Part shown: in pieces, positions 33,983 through 37,698 of the stretch | How the letters are laid out: each line of letters opens with the position of its first letter | Position numbering within the stretch: the stretch's first letter is position 1 | Source: Rhodopila globiformis | Lineage (GTDB): Bacteria > Pseudomonadota > Alphaproteobacteria > Acetobacterales > Acetobacteraceae | Reading direction: 5' to 3' | Assembly (NCBI RefSeq): GCF_002937115.1 | Contig: NZ_NHRY01000216.1 | Coordinates: 1 to 37,698 of the forward strand | Length of the DNA: 37,698 bases | Made by a program: the position numbers and the translations under genes | The notes under the pieces: model-generated | What the model was told of the DNA's origin: nothing | What the model saw: the letters and a program-made list of their open reading frames with translations, nothing else | The model's database searches: none

Positions 33983-35365
33983 TTAGAATGGTCTGCGGTG
34001 TTGGGAGGACATGCCCTTCGGCATCAGGGCGCTCAGGCCGTGGCGCATCAGGCCCTTCTGCCCGAGCTTGCCCATTTTCTTGATCACGGCGGACATGTCG
34101 TCGAACTGCTTCAGCAGCCGGTTGACGTCCTGCACGGTGGTGCCGGAGCCGGCGGCGATGCGCTTCTTGCGGCTGGCCTTGATGATGTCCGGCGTGCGCC
34201 GTTCCTTGATTGTCATCGACGAGATGATCGCCGCCTGGCGCTTGAACATCGTGGTGTCCAGGTTGGCGTCGTTGATCTGCTGCTTCATCTTGCCCAGGCC
34301 CGGCAGCATCTCGAGCATGCCGGAGAGGCTGCCCATCTTGGTGATCTGGCGCAGCTGCGCGGCATAGTCCTCGAGGTCGAACTTGCCCTTCAGCATCTTG
34401 GCGGCAAGCTTCTCGGCCTCGGCGTGGTCGATCGTCTCGCTGGCTTTTTCCACCAGGCCGACGATGTCGCCCATGCCCAGGATGCGGCCGGCAACACGCT
34501 CGGGGTGGAAGTCCTCCAGCGCGTCCTGCTTCTCGCCCACGCCGACGAGCTTGATCGGCGCCCCGGTGACGGCGCGCATCGACAGGGCGGCGCCGCCGCG
34601 GGCATCGCCGTCCATGCGGGTGAGCACGACGCCGGTGATCTGCAGCGCGTCGTTGAACGCCTTGGCGGTGTTGACGGCGTCCTGGCCGGTCATGGCATCG
34701 ACGACCAGAAGCGTTTCCGCCGGATTGGTGGCGGCGCGGACCTGGCGGACCTCGTCCATCAGCTCCTGATTGATCGACAGGCGGCCGGCGGTGTCGAGGA
34801 TGACGACGTCGAAGCCTTCGCGGCGGCCGACGTCCATGGCGCGGTTGGCGATCTGCACCGGGGTCTGGCCGGCGACGATGGGCAGCGACGGCACGCCCGC
34901 CTGCTCGGCGAGCTGGGCCAGCTGCAGCTGCGCGGCGGGGCGCTGGGTATCGAGGCTGGCGAGCAGCACGCGGCGGCGCAGGCGATCCTTCAGCCGCAGC
35001 GCGATCTTGCCCGACGTGGTGGTTTTGCCCGACCCTTGCAGGCCAACCATCAGGATCGGGATGGGGGCGGGGGCGTTGAGGTTGATCGGCACCGCGCCTT
35101 CGCCGCCAAGCTGCTCGATCATCACGTCGTTGACGATCTTCACCACCTGCTGGCCGGGGGTGACCGAGCCGAGCACCTCGGAGCCGATGGCGCGTTCCCG
35201 CACCTTGGTGACGAAGTCGCGGACGACGGGCAGGGCGACGTCGGAGTCGAGCAGCGCGAGGCGGACCTCACGCAAGGCCTCGGTGACGTCGGCCTCGCTC
35301 AGCGCGCCGCGGGCGCGGAGGCCGTCGAAGACGCCGGACAGTTTGTTCGACAGGGATTCGAACAC
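33983..35365 (-). CDS. ffh: Signal recognition particle protein Ffh
   Basis: 460 residues. This GTPase of the SRP binds 4.5S RNA and signal sequences and targets ribosomes to FtsY at the membrane. The N-domain starts with FESLSNKLSGVFDGLRARGA. The G-domain has GLQGSGKTTTSGKIA (P-loop), SLDTQRPAAQLQL, DTAGRLSINQELMDE and LTRMDGDARGGAALSM. LGMGDIVGLVEKA leads to the Met-rich M-domain (GSLSGMLEMLPGLGKMK), ending in a GSGTTVQDVNRLLKQF helix. The GTG at 35365 was chosen because the family starts with M/V-FESLS; a TTG at 35407 would add 14 residues without similarity. Start assignment is the only uncertainty. It leads the rpsP-rimM-trmD-rplS block. Confidence 0.98.
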   Translation of the reverse strand: MFESLSNKLSGVFDGLRARGALSEADVTEALREVRLALLDSDVALPVVRDFVTKVRERAIGSEVLGSVTPGQQVVKIVNDVMIEQLGGEGAVPINLNAPAPIPILMVGLQGSGKTTTSGKIALRLKDRLRRRVLLASLDTQRPAAQLQLAQLAEQAGVPSLPIVAGQTPVQIANRAMDVGRREGFDVVILDTAGRLSINQELMDEVRQVRAATNPAETLLVVDAMTGQDAVNTAKAFNDALQITGVVLTRMDGDARGGAALSMRAVTGAPIKLVGVGEKQDALEDFHPERVAGRILGMGDIVGLVEKASETIDHAEAEKLAAKMLKGKFDLEDYAAQLRQITKMGSLSGMLEMLPGLGKMKQQINDANLDTTMFKRQAAIISSMTIKERRTPDIIKASRKKRIAAGSGTTVQDVNRLLKQFDDMSAVIKKMGKLGQKGLMRHGLSALMPKGMSSQHRRPF

Positions 35366-35416
35366 GTGTGCCGATACTCCAGGCGCGCGGGGTGCGCGTT
35401 GTTCCAAACGGTTAAG

Positions 35417-35467
35417 CGCCGCTGCGCGAACCCTCGCGGAGCGGCGTAGCCCCCGCCCATGGCGGGG
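35417..35467 (-). promoter_or_regulatory. Two strong hairpins in the ffh leader
   Basis: CGCCGCTGCGCG (35417-35428) pairs with CGCGGAGCGGCG (35435-35446) with one mismatch and a 6-nt loop. Next to it CCCCGCC (35451-35457) pairs perfectly with GGCGGGG (35461-35467). Both lie 50-100 bp upstream of the ffh start on its strand. They may be a leader structure, a terminator for upstream transcription, or a protein-binding site. No T-run follows. Confidence 0.5.
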
Positions 35468-36017
35468 ACCGGGTGACAGGTTGACCCGGATCGGCCGCTT
35501 ATGGCGATGGATGACGGGAGAGTCAACTTTCGTCGTCAGATGATGCGCGTCTCAATTATTGGAATTGCGCGCTACCCCAGCAACTTGGTGCGCTTGGACA
35601 TCAGATGCATGTCGCAACACACGATCGACATGGCTTGCATACCCACTCTGATGCCAATGCTCAGGTGCGCTTGCTGTGATCCGGTGCGAGATAGCCCGGG
35701 TCCGAGTCCTCTCTGCCGGGCAGACTCCCAATGACCGGAACGCGTCGCGATCAGCCGCAGGATCAGCAGATGGCCCCTCCGCCCTCCCTTCAGTGGGCCG
35801 AAATCGTCAGCACTGACACATGTCAGCCCGTTACCCGGACGAATGCGGCCCGGGAAGGGTTCTTCAGCGCCTCCGGCATCGGAGAACGGGACCAGCCGCC
35901 GCACCAGCAACGCTGACCGATCTGCTCCCGCCTCATCGATCGGATACGGATCGTCGTGTCGCCCGCTCGAGCGGTCACTGCGCGGCCGGGCGGCGCGTCA
36001 CCGCCCGGCACCTGCCG
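35468..36017. other. Gene-poor region between ffh and trpB
   Basis: 550 bp with no convincing reading frame, tRNA or recognisable RNA. The composition is more mixed than in the genes (for example CAATTATTGGAATTG at 35553-35567, a short inverted repeat), and it must hold the ffh promoter. The longest minus-strand frame (ending at 35572) has no protein-like composition and is left out. Confidence 0.5.
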
Positions 36018-37382
36018 CTACGCCGGCACCTTCGGCAGGTCCGCCAGCGCCGCCTGCAGCACCGCCTCGTCGTAGTTGCGGTCTTCGAGCTTGCCGGCGA
36101 AGTAGTCCAGGTACGCCTGCATGTCGAAGTGCCCGTGCCCGGACAGGTTGAACGCGATCGTCCGCGCCGTGCCCTCCTGCTTGCAGCGCAGCGCCTCGTC
36201 GATCACGCAGCGGATCGCGTGCGTCGCTTCCGGCGCCGGCACGATGCCCTCGGCACGGGCGAACTGCACGCCGGCGTCGAAGCACGGAGTCTGGTTGTAG
36301 GCGCGCGATTCGATCAGTCCCAGCTCCTGCACCAGGCTGACCAGCGGCGCCATGCCGTGGTAGCGCAGCCCGCCGGCATGGAAGCCGGGCGGCACGAAGG
36401 CAGAGCCCAGCGTGTGCATCCGCACCAGCGGCGTCAGGTGCCCGGTGTCGCCGAAATCATAGGCATAGCGCCCGCGCGTCAGCGTCGGGCAGGCCGTCGG
36501 CTCGCAGGCGATCGCCTGCACCTTGCGCCCGCCGCGCAACTGCTCGCCCAGGAACGGGAACACCAGACCGGCGAAGTTCGACCCGCCGCCGGCGCAGCCG
36601 ATGACAATATCGGGATAGTCGTCCGCCATCTCGAACTGCTGCAGCGCCTCCAGCCCGATCACCGACTGGTGCAGCAGCACGTGGTTCAGCACCGAGCCGA
36701 GCGCATAGTTGGTGTCGGCGTTCTGCGCCGCGATCTCGACCGCCTCGCTGATGGCGATGCCCAGGCTGCCGGAGGTGTCCGGATGCTCGGCCAGCACCCG
36801 CCGTCCGGCCTCGGTCTCGGTGCTGGGGCTGGAGACGCATTTGGCGCCCCAGACCTCCATCATCGCCTTGCGGTACGGCTTCTGGTTGAAGCTGGCGCGC
36901 ACCATGAAGACCCGAACCTCCAGCCCGAACATCGCGCCGGCATAGGCCAGCGACGAGCCCCACTGGCCGGCGCCGGTCTCGGTCGTCAGCCGCCGGATGC
37001 CGGCTTCCTTGTTGTAGAACGCCTGCGCCACCGCGGTGTTCAGCTTGTGGCTGCCGGGGGCGCTGACGCCTTCGTACTTGAAATAGATGCGCGCCGGGGT
37101 GTCCAGCGCCGCCTCCAGCCGCCGGGCGCGGATCAGCGGCGAGGGTCGCCACTGCCGGTAGATCTCCCGCACCGGCTCGGGGATCGGCACCTGCCGCTCG
37201 GCGGTGACTTCCTGCATGATCAGCTCGGGCGGGAACAGCGGCGCCAAATCGGCTGGGCCGAGCGGCTGCAGCGTGCCGGGATGCAGCGCCGGCGAGGGCG
37301 GCCGCGGCAAGTCGGCAACGATGTTGTACCACTCCGTTGGGATTTTCGTCTCGTCGAGCACGTATTTGACCTGCGCGCCCAT
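36018..37382 (-). CDS. trpB: TrpB2-type tryptophan synthase beta chain
   Basis: 454 residues, PLP-dependent. It condenses indole and serine to tryptophan. The N-terminal region ([20 protein letters not shown]) and the length of about 450 are those of TrpB2 rather than the 400-residue TrpB1. Visible are [11 protein letters not shown], the PLP lysine Lys113 in [29 protein letters not shown], the phosphate-binding [16 protein letters not shown] and the late NLSGHGHFD. The ATG at 37382 has GAGGTG upstream; a GTG at 37391 is the alternative. No trpA or trpF is adjacent, as is usual for TrpB2, which often works alone on free indole or as a serine deaminase. A single-gene unit. Confidence 0.93.
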   Translation of the reverse strand: MGAQVKYVLDETKIPTEWYNIVADLPRPPSPALHPGTLQPLGPADLAPLFPPELIMQEVTAERQVPIPEPVREIYRQWRPSPLIRARRLEAALDTPARIYFKYEGVSAPGSHKLNTAVAQAFYNKEAGIRRLTTETGAGQWGSSLAYAGAMFGLEVRVFMVRASFNQKPYRKAMMEVWGAKCVSSPSTETEAGRRVLAEHPDTSGSLGIAISEAVEIAAQNADTNYALGSVLNHVLLHQSVIGLEALQQFEMADDYPDIVIGCAGGGSNFAGLVFPFLGEQLRGGRKVQAIACEPTACPTLTRGRYAYDFGDTGHLTPLVRMHTLGSAFVPPGFHAGGLRYHGMAPLVSLVQELGLIESRAYNQTPCFDAGVQFARAEGIVPAPEATHAIRCVIDEALRCKQEGTARTIAFNLSGHGHFDMQAYLDYFAGKLEDRNYDEAVLQAALADLPKVPA

Positions 37383-37396
37383 GGCCGGCACCTCTA

Positions 37397-37424
37397 TCGT
37401 TACAATCCGGACAGATTAGCGCAA
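37397..37424 (-). promoter_or_regulatory. Possible promoter for trpB
   Basis: On the minus strand TTGCGC (37424-37419) and TAACGA (37402-37397) are 16 bp apart, placing the start of transcription very close to the ribosome binding site of trpB. Both hexamers are only moderate matches. Confidence 0.3.
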
Positions 37425-37472
37425 GCCGCGTGGAGCGCAAATGCGCGGCAGCCGCATGGTCGCCCCGCGTTT

Positions 37473-37577
37473 CGTCATCGTCATGGCCGGTGCCCATACG
37501 TATCAGGATTAACACGGCGGCTGGAGGAGGATTTGGCGCCGCGGCCGTTCTCTCACCGTCATGGCCGGGCGTGTCCC
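37473..37577 (+). repeat. Composite repeat unit, plus orientation
   Basis: Blocks in order: CGTCATCGTCATGGCC, CCCATACGTATCAGGAT (37493-37509), a variable spacer, GGATTTGGCGCCGCGGC (37529-37545), then CCGTCATGGCCGGGCGTGTC. The same blocks occur inverted at 31677-31800 and, more diverged, at 31571-31646. No reading frame of its own is convincing. Confidence 0.7.
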
Positions 37578-37632
37578 TACGCAATGCACACATCTCGGAA
37601 ACGGTCCGCCGCGGCGTTTCCCTTTCGTCATG

Positions 37633-37698
37633 GCCCGGCTTGTCCGGGCCACCTGTCGCGGCACAAGTGCTGGAATAGGTGGCCCGGACGAGCCGGGC
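37633..37698. repeat. REP-like inverted repeat at the window edge
   Basis: The 22-nt left arm (37633-37654, starting GCCCGGCTTGTCCGGG) is matched by an inverse copy at 37677-37698 with one mismatch, around a 22-bp loop. It is a variant (CCCGGCTTGTC) of the CCGGGCGTGTC palindromes elsewhere in the window. It reaches the last base and may continue. Confidence 0.85.

Noticed and set aside
35366..35407. A longer Ffh starting at TTG 35407
   Set aside because: The 14 extra residues do not match the family, which begins at FESLS; the GTG at 35365 fits better.
35572..35910. A 112-aa minus-strand gene upstream of ffh
   Set aside because: Its composition is not protein-like, no ribosome binding site was evident, and no domain is recognised.
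1..37698. CRISPR array, tRNA genes, prophage or integrated plasmid
   Set aside because: No regularly spaced short repeats, no tRNA-like cloverleaf with a TTCGA arm outside genes, and no integrase, phage structural or replication genes were seen.

Overview
The window is high-GC DNA that reads as a chromosomal segment of an alphaproteobacterium, most likely Acetobacteraceae/Rhodospirillales. Supporting signs are the ffh-rpsP-rimM-trmD-rplS block, a MucR/Ros-type regulator, an alphaproteobacterial aa3 cytochrome oxidase subunit IV, dispersed GGCCGGGC-type palindromes, and uniformly GC-rich third codon positions. The genus cannot be fixed from sequence reading alone.

Left part (1-13.2 kb): a decayed IS5-like transposase start, an FAD-linked 2-hydroxyacid dehydrogenase, two small unknown genes, and a VUT-family (queuosine precursor type) membrane protein behind a structured leader. 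A minus-strand run follows (unknown ferredoxin-like protein, HSL-type esterase, SDR), divergent from an enoyl-CoA hydratase and a luciferase-like monooxygenase. This looks like a small acyl/ester catabolic cluster, though its substrate is unknown. Then come an amidohydrolase, surE with an exact 267-bp tandem duplication over its 3' end, a TPR protein, a CoxIV-like peptide, a possible orphan MbcA/ParS-type antitoxin-like protein and a ThDP-dependent enzyme.

Centre (13.3-29.7 kb): after a slightly AT-richer MucR island comes an alpha-glucan/trehalose gene cluster, glgE - treS/maltokinase fusion - glgB, a 213-bp gap with a hairpin, then treZ - malQ - treY. Genes inside each half abut or overlap by 4 bp. 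Together they encode trehalose to maltose to maltose-1-phosphate to branched alpha-1,4-glucan (TreS, Pep2/Mak, GlgE, GlgB) and the return route glucan to trehalose (TreY, TreZ), with MalQ recycling malto-oligosaccharides. Two things stand out. treY is interrupted by one in-frame TGA where a Trp codon is expected, with everything downstream intact. GlgE carries an extra N-terminal GH13-like barrel whose catalytic residues appear to be lost. The 3' end of glgB also has codon usage unlike the rest of the cluster.

Right part (29.7-37.7 kb): a small secreted protein, an MFS transporter, a palindrome-rich intergenic region, the ribosome/SRP block rplS-trmD-rimM-rpsP-ffh on the minus strand, a gene-poor 650-bp gap, a TrpB2-type tryptophan synthase beta chain, and more palindromes running off the window edge.
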